64,000 nucleotides of DNA from NCBI RefSeq assembly GCF_013346935.1, contig NZ_JAAEEB010000003.1, positions 228,057 through 292,056 of the forward strand, read 5' to 3'. The position numbers were made by a program, and so were the translations under genes. The notes beneath the pieces are model-generated. The model saw nothing but the letters and a program-made list of their open reading frames with translations, did no database searches and was not told the DNA's origin. Below, piece after piece: positions 33,886 to 43,041 of the stretch (the stretch's first letter is position 1; each line of letters starts with the position of its first letter). The DNA comes from Lactobacillus melliventris (GTDB taxonomy: Bacteria; Bacillota; Bacilli; Lactobacillales; Lactobacillaceae).

Positions 33886-33894
33886 AACTTAATA

Positions 33895-33918
33895 AGAAAC
33901 TGTAAAGCAGTTCTTTTG
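33895..33918 (+). terminator. Probable terminator after MFS gene
   Basis: Short hairpin AGAAACTG/CAGTTCTT with a five-base loop and a T-rich end. Modest stability. Confidence 0.5.
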
Positions 33919-33982
33919 AGCTAATCATATCCATAAAGAGAATTTAACCTTTCACAGTTGGTATAGGTCACTAGGATAAATA

Positions 33983-35230
33983 TTAATCATGAGCAGTTTT
34001 TGACCATGATTCATCTCCAGACATAGCCCGTATTATAGCTTTATACGGTACTATTGCCAGAGACCATCTATAGACATCAAACATGATAATGATTCTGACC
34101 AAATAAGAGAATCTTAATGGGAAGTCAAGCCTGGCTTGTCGCCATTGTTTTATAATTAACAAAAAATTTGTCAAGACTTCAATGAAAAGCAAACCGCCAA
34201 TAACTGCTAAACTAGCCCAGACGTTAGTTTTCATATAAATTAGTAATATTATTAGTGAAATTCCTGCGGCTGGCGTAACTAAAAGGGAAATTGCGGGAAT
34301 AGTCAAAAACGCTATTACAAAGACTTTAAACATTGATGGAATGGCAGATGATTTAATTATCTGCTTGCCATATTTGTTCAAGCATTGAAATCCGCCCTGG
34401 CACCAACGTGTGCGCTGGCGAACTAACTTCTTATATCCAGTAACGCCTTCTTGTGCAATACTTACTTTATTTATAAAAGTACCACGATAGCCTTTAAATA
34501 GACCTTTTATTGAAAATTCGCAATCTTCGAGTAGTGATGATGACCAACCAACGTCATTAGTCATTTTTAAAGTCATAAATTGGCCATTACCTGAAGCTAA
34601 AGATGAGCCCCAGCTAGTTCTTGCCATTTGTAAAAGAGAATTATAAACAGTGAATTCAAAATTTTGCATCACCGCAATATTTTGTTGCAAATTGTAAATA
34701 TTCACACGTGTTTGCACTAAATCATAGTGGGAATGATTAAAGGCATATACAACTTCCTTTAAGTACTTTTTTCCTGGAATACTGTCAGCATCGATAACAC
34801 CAATAATTGTTTTGTCTTCGGGGTAGTTCATCTTAGCAATGCGCTTGACTGTATATTCTAGTGCTGGCCCCTTTCCTTGTTGCGCATTAGGTTTAGTGCG
34901 ATGTACAACCATGACATCAGGATGGTAGGCATACTTTTGCAGTAGAGTAGTGGTCCCATCGCTTGAATCATCATCAATAAATACTAGCTTAAGTTTGATA
35001 AAATCGTCACATTGTTTTTGTACATCTAATAATTTTGGTATATTTTTGCTTAGAGTTTGAAATTCATTCATCGCAGGGATTAACAAAAACATAGTATCAA
35101 AATCGCGGCAGCGCTCGCCATACCTATCCTGTCGAACACGACTGCTAAATGTCAGACACAGCGTCCAGATTAAATCAAGAATGTATGAACAACCACCTAT
35201 AATTAGTATGATGGCTATCAATAATTTCAT
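33983..35230 (-). CDS. Processive family-2 glycosyltransferase, membrane bound
   Basis: 415-residue glycosyltransferase of the hyaluronan/poly-N-acetylglucosamine synthase type. An N-terminal helix is followed by a GT-A domain with FIDDDSSDGT (nucleotide), GVIDADSIPG (DxD), LLEDCEFS (catalytic acid) and QRTRWCQGG (the QxxRW motif of processive enzymes), then several C-terminal helices. It is a single-gene transcript with GGAGGATAATAAA before ATG 35230. It may make a cell-surface polysaccharide; no dedicated partner genes are nearby. Confidence 0.88.
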   Translation of the reverse strand: MKLLIAIILIIGGCSYILDLIWTLCLTFSSRVRQDRYGERCRDFDTMFLLIPAMNEFQTLSKNIPKLLDVQKQCDDFIKLKLVFIDDDSSDGTTTLLQKYAYHPDVMVVHRTKPNAQQGKGPALEYTVKRIAKMNYPEDKTIIGVIDADSIPGKKYLKEVVYAFNHSHYDLVQTRVNIYNLQQNIAVMQNFEFTVYNSLLQMARTSWGSSLASGNGQFMTLKMTNDVGWSSSLLEDCEFSIKGLFKGYRGTFINKVSIAQEGVTGYKKLVRQRTRWCQGGFQCLNKYGKQIIKSSAIPSMFKVFVIAFLTIPAISLLVTPAAGISLIILLIYMKTNVWASLAVIGGLLFIEVLTNFLLIIKQWRQARLDFPLRFSYLVRIIIMFDVYRWSLAIVPYKAIIRAMSGDESWSKTAHD

Positions 35231-35447
35231 TTTATTATCCTCCAGTTATTTTTTTGATACTATCAATAACTATAAGTTTATAATAACATGAATTGGTCTA
35301 TACTTAAAATATTATTTTTATATGTTTGTTAAAAATAATATATTTATAAAGCAATACGTATACCTTTATTATAAAAGCCCATGGTTAAAGCTTTTAGCTT
35401 AATTAAAATAAAAATTTAGTTATTATTTTTTGGTCTAATTACTTTCC

Positions 35448-35486
35448 CTAATCCACTTATTAATAATAATATAATAAGTGGATTAG
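35448..35486. repeat. Perfect 15-bp inverted repeat
   Basis: CTAATCCACTTATTA (35448-35462) and its exact reverse complement (35472-35486) are separated by 9 bp. Neither side has a T-run, so it is not a standard terminator. It could be a cruciform-forming or protein-binding site, or the trace of a small mobile element. Confidence 0.75.
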
Positions 35487-35628
35487 ACAATGGTATTGTT
35501 ATTTAAAAACATATTTTTTCTTTACATTGTTATTTTATTTTAATTATAAGCATAGTGAAATGAATCGCTAAAATTTTCAAAACATGATTTTTAAAAATTA
35601 ATGTAATTTAAATCTTTATTGTTGCATG

Positions 35629-35655
35629 TAAAAAACAAGCAACCATTTGCTTGTT
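35629..35655 (-). terminator. Terminator of pepI
   Basis: Minus-strand stem AACAAGCAA/TTGCTTGTT with an ATGG loop and a run of six Ts. Confidence 0.9.
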
Positions 35656-35690
35656 TTCTTTGCGTTGGTATTTGACTTGGGAAGATGTTG

Positions 35691-36605
35691 TTATTCTCCT
35701 TTAAAGGTGTTTTCCTCCACTTGACGAATAAAGTCAGCTAAATGTTTGTAATAAACAGCAGGATTATCAACCATGTGGTGGTGACCGCCATCAGGAGTTG
35801 TTACTAGGCGAGAATTAGGAATCTCTTTTTGCATAATTTTGGCGGTGGCAATCGGCATTGTTTCATTTTCACCAAAGGTTAGCAGTGTCGGCACCTTAAT
35901 GTTTTTAAGTTGATCCCTAAAATGCCAGTCTTTTAGTTTTCCGGTAATTACAAATTCATTGTCACCTTGAAATGCCTGGTAAACGGCAGTACCGCCAATA
36001 TCTTTTAGATGGTATAGCTTAGACGGTTGTTTACGATCAACGAAGTTAATGTTTAGAATATTAACGTCTTCTTGATAGCGTTCATTGTCGTAATCATTAT
36101 TCTTTTCGCATTCATGCATAAAGTCAATTTCGGTTTGGGGCAAAACCTCTTGGCGCCGGCGATTAACGGCTTTAACGTAGTCATCAATATCATCAACCAT
36201 TGAAGAAATAATTGCGCCTTTTAAATGTTGACCGTATTTGACGGCGTATTCTTGGACTAGAAGGCCACCCCAGCTTTGACCGATGAGGTAAAAATTGTCT
36301 AAACCTAGCTTTTGCCGTACCTCATCAACTTCATCTAGGAAATACTCATAGGTCAAATATTTTTTAGCAATAGCAGGGTCAGAATAATCAGGTTGATCAG
36401 AATAAAGGGAACCCAATTGATCATACATAGTTACTTGTACGTCCAACCCCTGTTTTTTCAGTTGTTCAGCAGTGTCCTCCCAGTATTCATGATTGCCTCC
36501 GGGGCCACCGTGTAAAGCCAATAAATGGATATTTCCGTGGCCTTGAGTGTTCGTCCACAAATGATATCCATTATCTAATGTAATAATCTTTGTCCCAGTT
36601 TGCAT
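35691..36605 (-). CDS. pepI: Proline iminopeptidase
   Basis: 304-residue alpha/beta-hydrolase peptidase removing N-terminal proline from peptides, a standard lactobacillar cytoplasmic enzyme. The oxyanion motif HGGPGGNHEYW, the nucleophile elbow GQSWGG and the catalytic His in PDGGHHHMVDNP are visible. Length matches the family. Starts at ATG 36605 with a GGAGAG site; single gene. Confidence 0.92.
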   Translation of the reverse strand: MQTGTKIITLDNGYHLWTNTQGHGNIHLLALHGGPGGNHEYWEDTAEQLKKQGLDVQVTMYDQLGSLYSDQPDYSDPAIAKKYLTYEYFLDEVDEVRQKLGLDNFYLIGQSWGGLLVQEYAVKYGQHLKGAIISSMVDDIDDYVKAVNRRRQEVLPQTEIDFMHECEKNNDYDNERYQEDVNILNINFVDRKQPSKLYHLKDIGGTAVYQAFQGDNEFVITGKLKDWHFRDQLKNIKVPTLLTFGENETMPIATAKIMQKEIPNSRLVTTPDGGHHHMVDNPAVYYKHLADFIRQVEENTFKGE

Positions 36606-36769
36606 AATTCTCTCCTTTAAACTTTATCTATTACTATCTATTTTAGCTCATTATGATAGAAAGAAAAATAAATCTCAGATAAAGGATAATTTAAAAAGAT
36701 ACCTAAAAATAAGCGCTTCCGTGATACAATTGGTTTACTATTGTAAATAATGATAAAGGAGAATGAAAA

Positions 36770-37522
36770 ATGGCTGAACCCAAATGGTTAAAAGATATGA
36801 ACTCTGATGAATATTTGAAAGAAGACTTTGATGCTACAGGCAAAAGCCGTTATACAGTAGAGGGGCTTAAAAAAGAAGATCCAGATTGGCTTGATAAAGC
36901 AGCAGAAAAGACCCAAGCTGCCACAGGAGACGATTATGTTAAGCTTGACAGTGGATTATTAACAGTCAATCAAATTAACTGGATGTTGCGTAACACAATT
37001 GGCGAACTAACTTTTGTAGATGATAATAACCAATTCTTATGGTATAACCGTCCGGTTGATCCTAACGCCAAGATGAAGGCTAAGAGAGTTCCCGCACAAG
37101 TAGGAAATACCATGGGAGAAGTTCATCCTGATGTTCGCGATGTCATTCCCGAAGCTAAAAAAGTTGTTCATGCTTTGCGAACCAAAGAAGGCGGACACGA
37201 CGCTGTTTATATGCCTGTACCAACGGGAAACCTTAAGCAACTTGTTTTACATTATTACAAGCGTGTTGAAGATGATGAAGGTAACTATGCCGGTATTTAT
37301 GAATGGGTACAGGACCTATATCCACTAGTAAAATATTTCTGTGAAACAACCGGACAAAAGTTGGTGGTCGATCCGGATGCTACGACTGGAGCTACGTACA
37401 GGCGTAATTCTGATCCTGATGCTCAAACTGGAGCTTCAACTAAAGCCGAAGCGGCCGCTGCAGAAGAAGAGGTCAAGAAGGAAATTGAGCCGGACACGGC
37501 CACAGGTGCATCCCAAAACTAA
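36770..37522 (+). CDS. PAS-domain protein with C-terminal DPDxxTGA repeats
   Basis: 250-residue cytoplasmic protein. The middle (about residues 65-195) is a PAS-like domain of the type found at the C-terminus of DUF438 proteins (NTIGELTFVDDNNQFLWYNRP and TMGEVHPDVRDVIPEAKKVV). The tail holds three spaced copies of the motif (D/E)PD(A/T)xTGA: DPDATTGA, DPDAQTGA and EPDTATGA, split by an Ala/Glu-rich segment. The domain usually binds a small ligand or heme; no output domain is present. Strong AAAGGAG site. Function unknown. Confidence 0.8.
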   Translation: MAEPKWLKDMNSDEYLKEDFDATGKSRYTVEGLKKEDPDWLDKAAEKTQAATGDDYVKLDSGLLTVNQINWMLRNTIGELTFVDDNNQFLWYNRPVDPNAKMKAKRVPAQVGNTMGEVHPDVRDVIPEAKKVVHALRTKEGGHDAVYMPVPTGNLKQLVLHYYKRVEDDEGNYAGIYEWVQDLYPLVKYFCETTGQKLVVDPDATTGATYRRNSDPDAQTGASTKAEAAAAEEEVKKEIEPDTATGASQN

Positions 37523-37545
37523 GTTTAAATTAAATATTTATAAGT

Positions 37546-37576
37546 AGTAGTTAGACAGGTTCTAACTACTTTTTTG
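37546..37576 (+). terminator. Terminator after PAS protein
   Basis: Perfect 10-bp stem AGTAGTTAGA/TCTAACTACT with a five-base loop and a T-run. Confidence 0.92.
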
Positions 37577-37747
37577 TTATACTAATAATATGTAGGCTTA
37601 TAAACACAGTTAAGGTAAGCTGGTAGGGAGGAAGCGAACAATTTTAGCTATATTTGATAATATTTAATTTAGTTAATATGTGATTTTGCTATTGCTATTA
37701 ACTTATGAAAACTAGAATAAATTATTTTTGATAGAGGTAATTATGTT

Positions 37748-38197
37748 ATGACTTTTTACACACTTAAATATATTGAGCAAAATCAAAATACTAGTAAAAC
37801 CATTCTCTACATCCTGATTGCAGTTGCGGCTTTAACAATGATCGCGTTCACAGTTTTGTATCTCAGGCACAGATTCGATACCCGCTACCGTGATTTGGGG
37901 ATCATTGCACTCTTATTTTTACTTTTATTTATGGGCACACAATACGAAAAATACGTGCAAACGAACGTAGTAAAATCTCAGTCTGAGCAAATTGCACCAT
38001 TTATAAAATCAGTTGCTAAAGATCACAATGTACCGGTTTCAGATGTGATGGTCAGTTCTACTACATTGCAAAACGGTTTAATCGTCAGAGTTGACTCAAA
38101 AGATATTGACTATCAGCTGGAATTAAATGATGACAACAATTCATATTCTTTAAAGCAGGCTCATGTGATTAACCACACGGTCGACATAAAGAATTAG
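37748..38197 (+). CDS. DUF3290-family membrane protein
   Basis: 149-residue protein with two N-terminal hydrophobic helices (about residues 18-40 and 50-65) and a soluble C-terminal domain (DHNVPVSDVMVSSTTLQNG). The DUF3290 family commonly occurs directly before a DUF421 protein, as here, 13 bp apart. Function unknown; probably a membrane complex with its partner. Confidence 0.8.
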   Translation: MTFYTLKYIEQNQNTSKTILYILIAVAALTMIAFTVLYLRHRFDTRYRDLGIIALLFLLLFMGTQYEKYVQTNVVKSQSEQIAPFIKSVAKDHNVPVSDVMVSSTTLQNGLIVRVDSKDIDYQLELNDDNNSYSLKQAHVINHTVDIKN

Positions 38198-38210
38198 GAG
38201 GGAAATAATA

Positions 38211-38846
38211 ATGAATTATACGCAGCTTTTTATTAAATTCGTTTTAGGTGTGTTAACTTTAATTTTTCAAATAAATGTGTTTGGCAAAAGCAACATCGCT
38301 CCCACGACCGCTTTGGATCAACTGCAAAACTATGTTTTAGGTGGTATTATCGGTGGCGTTATTTACAATGCCAACATTTCCGTCTTGCAATTTCTGCTCG
38401 TTTTGATCGTTTGGACTCTGGTGGTCTTTATCTTGAAATTTGCGCGGGAGCACAGCAACTTTATTCGCGGCCTGATTGATGGCAAACCAATTCAAATAGT
38501 TAAAAACGGTCAGGTTTTACCACGTAATTGCTTGTCTGCTGGGCTGTCAGCTAATGAATTAATGTTCAAATTACGCAGTCAGGGTATTTATTCTGTTGAT
38601 CAGGTGAAAAACTGCATCTTTGAAAAGAACGGTCAACTAACGGTTATTAAAAAAGATGAGAAAAATGTCCGTTTTCCTTTAATTAATGATGGTCAAATCA
38701 ACCAAGATGTGCTTGAATCTATTAATAAGGATGAAAATTGGTTAAAAGAGCAGCTCAAACAAGCCGGCTATAATGACCCTAGTGATGTTTTCTTAGGAGA
38801 ATTTGAGAATGGCCAGGTTTCGTTTACTGGCTACAATCAAAAATAG
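38211..38846 (+). CDS. DUF421 (YetF-like) membrane protein
   Basis: 211-residue protein with N-terminal membrane helices (FVLGVLTLIFQINVFGKSN and following) and the conserved DUF421 cytoplasmic domain (GLIDGKPIQIVKNGQVLPRNC and ANELMFKLRSQGIYSVDQV). Strong AGGAGGG site. Paired with the preceding DUF3290 gene; YetF-type proteins are linked to envelope or spore coat functions in Bacillus, role here unknown. Confidence 0.85.
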   Translation: MNYTQLFIKFVLGVLTLIFQINVFGKSNIAPTTALDQLQNYVLGGIIGGVIYNANISVLQFLLVLIVWTLVVFILKFAREHSNFIRGLIDGKPIQIVKNGQVLPRNCLSAGLSANELMFKLRSQGIYSVDQVKNCIFEKNGQLTVIKKDEKNVRFPLINDGQINQDVLESINKDENWLKEQLKQAGYNDPSDVFLGEFENGQVSFTGYNQK

Positions 38847-38859
38847 GAAAGAGAATTAA

Positions 38860-39681
38860 ATGGAAAATTTGAATAAGGCAAAGCAGTTAGTCCAAGAGGC
38901 GGAGGCTGTGGTTGTAGTTGCTGGTAATGGTTTGGCAAAAGTTGAGGGACTTGATCTTTTAGGTCAAGCAGATTTTGAACGTGATTTTCCCAGCATTGTC
39001 CAAAAATATGATGTTCATTCAGTCGGATATGCACTGGATCAACATATTCCTTCATGGTCTGAAAAATGGCAACTGTGGTCAAGCCTTATTCAAAAATACT
39101 CCTTTGATTACCGCCCAAGTAGTACATTAAAAAATTTGTTACGACTAATTAGTCATAGACAGTATTTTGTTGCTACCTCAGCATTTGGCCACTTTTTCGA
39201 AACTGCCGGTTTTAACGAAAACCGCATTTTTAACGCATTTGGCGATTGGACTAAAGCACAATGTGCGAGTGGGATTAATCATGGTCTTGCAAACATTCAG
39301 ACTGCCGCTGAAAAAATTATTGCGGCCAAGCCAGGTACTGATTTAGCAAAATTAGTACCAAAATGTGAGGTATGTGGTCAGCCATTGGAAATTCATCTGC
39401 CGCTTAATGACCATTTTTATCCCGACACTGTTGCCAATTCCCGTTTTCGCTGGTTTTTAACAAGTAATGAAGAGAAAAAGACTGTCTTTTTGGAATTGGG
39501 AGTTGATGAAACCAGTCCGCAACTGCGCGAACCAATTGAACATTTGGTTGCAGAATACCCGCAATGGTCTTATGTCGCTGCAGATTATCCGCAGGAGACG
39601 TTGTTACCGGAAATTCAGGAGCGCAGTGCCGGTACAAATGCAGATACAGTTAGTTTAATTAATAATCTTGTAACGGAGTAA
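38860..39681 (+). CDS. Divergent SIR2-like (sirtuin-fold) protein
   Basis: 273-residue protein resembling the SIR2/SirTM class. AVVVVAGNGLAKVEGLDL replaces the canonical GAGxS nucleotide loop. ATSAFGHFFETAGF aligns with the catalytic TxNxDxxxxxAGF region, but the usual Asn and Asp are Ala and Gly while His is retained. A zinc motif is only partly kept: CEVCGQP with one earlier Cys in QCAS. Deacetylase or ADP-ribosyltransferase activity is doubtful. It sits between DUF421 and an exonuclease gene with short gaps, suggesting one transcript. Confidence 0.7.
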   Translation: MENLNKAKQLVQEAEAVVVVAGNGLAKVEGLDLLGQADFERDFPSIVQKYDVHSVGYALDQHIPSWSEKWQLWSSLIQKYSFDYRPSSTLKNLLRLISHRQYFVATSAFGHFFETAGFNENRIFNAFGDWTKAQCASGINHGLANIQTAAEKIIAAKPGTDLAKLVPKCEVCGQPLEIHLPLNDHFYPDTVANSRFRWFLTSNEEKKTVFLELGVDETSPQLREPIEHLVAEYPQWSYVAADYPQETLLPEIQERSAGTNADTVSLINNLVTE

Positions 39682-39691
39682 CTGATTCTCA

Positions 39692-40645
39692 ATGAGTATT
39701 TATGTAAAAAATGGCGTGCTCCATGTTTCTGGCGTTCAGAATAAAATCCGGGGCAAAGGGCAGGAATGGCCCGACTTTATTTCCGACTATACTATGCTGG
39801 ATATCGAAACCACAGGTTTAAATCCCTACCGTGATCATGTAACCGAAATGGGTGCAGTTAAAGTCCGCAATAACAAAGTAGTGGCTGAGTTTAGCCAATT
39901 GGTTGTTTATCCGCGATCGAACCGGGTACCCAGTTTTATTACCAAGCTAAATGGCATTACTGAAGAGCTGCTTCTTAAAGAGGGAATACCGGTAAAAGAG
40001 GCAATGACAGCTTTTCGCTCATTTATTGGCGCGGATATTATCATTGGCTATAACGTCAATTTTGACTTAAATTTCTTGTATGATTTGGCCAAAAAGTTTC
40101 ATTTACCAGAATTAAATAACGACTATGTCGATGTGTTGCGTTTGGCTCGTGTTTACTATCCCATGCAACATAATCGCTTGCTTGACTGCATTCAGCGCGC
40201 TGGTATTGCCCAAGTTGAGCAGCACCACGGCTTAGCTGACTCCCTTGATACTAAAAAAGTTTATGATGATTTTCGCCAGCATTTTACACCTGAACTTTTG
40301 CAAGAAGCACAAGGCAAGCTCAAAAATATGGATTTACTGCATGCGGAACTGGAAGCCTGGGAATTGGGCTTTCGCAATCCGGTTAATAATAAAAAGATTG
40401 CCTTTGCTCCTGAAGTAGAAATGGATAGGGCGCAAGCAGCTCAAATGGTAAATAATATGAACGGTCTAGCCCAGACTGGTGTTAAGCCAGATACAGACTA
40501 TTTAATTATGAGTGATGACGGCTTTTTTAGTAAAACTAATCCGGAAACTCTCAAGGCCAAGGAATATAACCGTGCTGGCAGCAAGATTAAGCGGCTGTCT
40601 GAAAGTTATTTTTTAAATATGCTTGATGAATGGGCCAGAAGTTAG
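39692..40645 (+). CDS. DnaQ-like 3'-5' exonuclease
   Basis: 317-residue protein whose residues about 30-200 form a DEDDh exonuclease domain: MLDIETTGLNP (motif I), GYNVNFDLNFL (motif II) and HHGLADSLDT (motif III). The C-terminal third has no domain that I recognise. It resembles polymerase III epsilon-like proteins, perhaps acting in repair or RNA turnover. It follows the sirtuin-like gene by 10 bp. Confidence 0.88.
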   Translation: MSIYVKNGVLHVSGVQNKIRGKGQEWPDFISDYTMLDIETTGLNPYRDHVTEMGAVKVRNNKVVAEFSQLVVYPRSNRVPSFITKLNGITEELLLKEGIPVKEAMTAFRSFIGADIIIGYNVNFDLNFLYDLAKKFHLPELNNDYVDVLRLARVYYPMQHNRLLDCIQRAGIAQVEQHHGLADSLDTKKVYDDFRQHFTPELLQEAQGKLKNMDLLHAELEAWELGFRNPVNNKKIAFAPEVEMDRAQAAQMVNNMNGLAQTGVKPDTDYLIMSDDGFFSKTNPETLKAKEYNRAGSKIKRLSESYFLNMLDEWARS

Positions 40646-40653
40646 AATTTAAG

Positions 40654-40684
40654 CAAGGAAATTGTTCAGCCTTGCTTTTTTATT
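40654..40684 (+). terminator. Terminator after exonuclease
   Basis: AAGCAAGG/CCTTGCTT stem with an 11-base loop and a T-run. Confidence 0.88.
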
Positions 40685-40750
40685 ATTTCCTGTTGCAAAC
40701 AACAGTTCGATTAGCTATACTTAATTATTATTAACTAAGGAGCAATGTGA

Positions 40751-41623
40751 ATGGCACGCAGGAGGAGCAGACGAAATACTAAGACAACTAACGCGGATTT
40801 TTGGGCAATTGTCATTATTATCTTGTTTTTATTCTGGTTTGTTGCAACTAAAGGTGGGTCAGACCCCAGTGGCCAACAAACGAGGAATAGAATAACTCGC
40901 AATGACCAGCAAAAGGATAATAAAATAGAAAAAGCTAAACCCGCTGCAAAAGTTTATGGTGGCTTATCCAGCCAGGACTATCAAAAATTGGCTGATTTAG
41001 ATTTTAAAAGCGGCAGTTCTTCTTATATTACAGTTAATAATGACCATTCAACTTTAATTAAAAATGCCTGGCGCGTTAACCGGGTAATATATTCTGACTT
41101 GGACAGCTTAAACCGAACTTCCCATTCCAATACGGCTTTTTTGCAAAAACGTAATGTGGCTAATGATAGCTTAAGAGAGCGGCAGTTTATCGAACCAACG
41201 GGTTGGCATTATAACCGGCGCAATGGTACTCAAATTTATAATCGCGGCCACCTCATAGCTTATTCTGTTTCGGCAGGTATTGATCTTGACGGCAATTTTA
41301 ATCCGCGTAATCTTTCTGGTGACCAAAATAATCCGAAAAATTTGTTCACCCAGTCTGCTTTTTCAAATCAGAGGATTCAGACAATGTTTGAAAGCCGTAT
41401 TCGTGTGGCGCTCAGGCAGAATAAAAAAGTAATTTACCAGGCCACACCCATCTTTCGCGGCAATGAATTAATGGCGCGGGGGATTAATTTACAGGCTGTG
41501 TCAACTGATGGCACACTGGATTTTAACGTTTATTTATTTAACGTCCAGCCAGGCTATTCTTTTAACTATAATAATGGTCGGGCTAAAGTCAATCATGAAA
41601 TTTATGTGAAAGAAAACTATTAA
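40751..41623 (+). CDS. Membrane-anchored DNA/RNA non-specific endonuclease
   Basis: 290-residue protein with a very basic N-terminus (MARRRSRRN), one transmembrane helix (about 17-34) and an extracellular beta-beta-alpha-metal nuclease domain. The active-site motif is NRGHLIAYSVS (family D/N-RGH) and a metal-binding Asn region follows (DQNNPKNLFTQSAFSNQ). EndA-type nucleases of this kind degrade external DNA for nutrition or uptake. Single gene with AAGGAG. Confidence 0.9.
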   Translation: MARRRSRRNTKTTNADFWAIVIIILFLFWFVATKGGSDPSGQQTRNRITRNDQQKDNKIEKAKPAAKVYGGLSSQDYQKLADLDFKSGSSSYITVNNDHSTLIKNAWRVNRVIYSDLDSLNRTSHSNTAFLQKRNVANDSLRERQFIEPTGWHYNRRNGTQIYNRGHLIAYSVSAGIDLDGNFNPRNLSGDQNNPKNLFTQSAFSNQRIQTMFESRIRVALRQNKKVIYQATPIFRGNELMARGINLQAVSTDGTLDFNVYLFNVQPGYSFNYNNGRAKVNHEIYVKENY

Positions 41624-41955
41624 TTTAGCTTTCAAGGCAAAATTTCCCCACTAAAAATAACCAAATGTTCGGATAAATTAATAATTAATATATAAAGAGA
41701 TTAACTAAAGCGGCAGCAAGTTTTACTGCCGCTTATTCTGTTTGCAGCAAAGTAATTAAAAAAGAACAATAAAAGTTATTTGTTGATAATAATTAGTAAT
41801 TTGTGCAATAATTACGAATATTTAGCTCTTATGCGATGGTATGATAAGAAAATTACGAATTTTAATCAAGCAAATTAGGTTGTGTTCTCAAGCTTTTTAT
41901 CTTAAAATTAGGAGAGTAGAAAAAGAAGAAATAAAGATGATAGTGGTGCGAGTTA
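41624..41955. other. Intergenic region with one terminator
   Basis: It holds the hairpin at 41708-41734 and an AT-rich segment ahead of the ABC operon. I could not assign a clear promoter. The motif TTACGAAT occurs twice (near 41812 and 41852). Confidence 0.5.
41708..41739 (+). terminator. Terminator-like hairpin
   Basis: Perfect 9-bp stem AAGCGGCAG/CTGCCGCTT with a 9-base loop; the downstream T-run is short. Confidence 0.7.
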
Positions 41956-43041
41956 ATGGATAACAATAAATTTGTTGAAGTGAAAAACCTGCGGAAAGTT
42001 TATGACAACGGTCATGAAGCGATTAAAAATGTTAGTTTTTCTGTTAAAAAGGGCGATTTGGTGTGTCTTTTAGGACCTTCTGGGTGTGGCAAAACAACCA
42101 TTTTGAATATCTTGGCCGGTTTACTAAATCCCACAGAGGGAGATATTTTATTTAACGGTAAGTCGGTCGTCAAAGTAGCACCCAAGGACCGCCATATTGG
42201 CTACGTTTTTCAAAACTATGCATTATATCCACATATGACTGTTTTGCAAAACGTCATGTTTCCGCTAATTGTAGGAGCTAATAAGAAGCCAAAGGCGGAA
42301 GCCAAAAAGATTGCTACCAAATATATGGAGTTAACCCAAATTACTGAATTGGCTGATCAAAAACCTGGTAATTTATCTGGTGGACAGCAACAACGTGTAG
42401 CAATTGCACGTGCATTGGTGCAAGAACCACAAATTTTATTAATGGACGAGCCATTGAGCAATTTGGATGCCAGATTGCGCCTTAAAATTCGCGAAGAAAT
42501 TCGTTCATTAGTTAAGTCTGTTGGTATTACTACCTTATTTGTTACCCATGATCAAGAAGAAGCATTATCAATCGGAGATAAAATCATTCTCTTTAATGAC
42601 GGTGTTATTCAACAAGATGATTTAGGGCAAAACTTTTACCTGGAGCCTAATAATTATTTTGTAGCCAATTTTGTTGGCAATCCTGTAATTGATAACTTTA
42701 AAATAACTAAAACTGCAAATGAATTAAAGTCAAGCCAATTTACGATTAATCTTGCTGATCTGGAACAGTCCCGTTTTAAACGCGAAATTCCAGATGGTGA
42801 GTATATCTTGTCTGTGCGACCCGAAAATATTGTGCCCGACCCTGATGGTCTGTTTGAGACGAAGGTCGACGATATTGAATTAATTGGACGTGAACGTATT
42901 TTGAAATTTACATTTGATAATCAGCAAGTCCGTTCACTAATTAATCTGGAGACTCCAATTAAAAGGGGCGATCAAATTAAACTCAAAATGCGATTTAATA
43001 GGATATTTCTATTTACGCCTGAAGGAGAGCGAGTTTACTAA
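41956..43041 (+). CDS. Carbohydrate ABC transporter ATPase (MsmK/UgpC-like)
   Basis: 361-residue ATPase of the CUT1 family. Walker A GPSGCGKTT, Q-loop FQNYALYPHMT, signature LSGGQQQR, Walker B ILLMDEP and switch FVTHDQEEA are present, followed by a C-terminal regulatory OB-fold domain (SVRPENIVPDPDG). First gene of an operon with two permeases, a metallo-hydrolase and a binding lipoprotein. It overlaps the first permease by one base. Ribosome binding is weak. Confidence 0.93.
   Translation: MDNNKFVEVKNLRKVYDNGHEAIKNVSFSVKKGDLVCLLGPSGCGKTTILNILAGLLNPTEGDILFNGKSVVKVAPKDRHIGYVFQNYALYPHMTVLQNVMFPLIVGANKKPKAEAKKIATKYMELTQITELADQKPGNLSGGQQQRVAIARALVQEPQILLMDEPLSNLDARLRLKIREEIRSLVKSVGITTLFVTHDQEEALSIGDKIILFNDGVIQQDDLGQNFYLEPNNYFVANFVGNPVIDNFKITKTANELKSSQFTINLADLEQSRFKREIPDGEYILSVRPENIVPDPDGLFETKVDDIELIGRERILKFTFDNQQVRSLINLETPIKRGDQIKLKMRFNRIFLFTPEGERVY

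Larger units (their letters stand above)
35231..35690. other. Gene-poor AT-rich region
   Basis: No coding frame with a credible start. It contains the perfect palindrome at 35448-35486 and the pepI terminator at 35629-35655; the remainder is very AT-rich with nothing I can identify. Confidence 0.6.
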
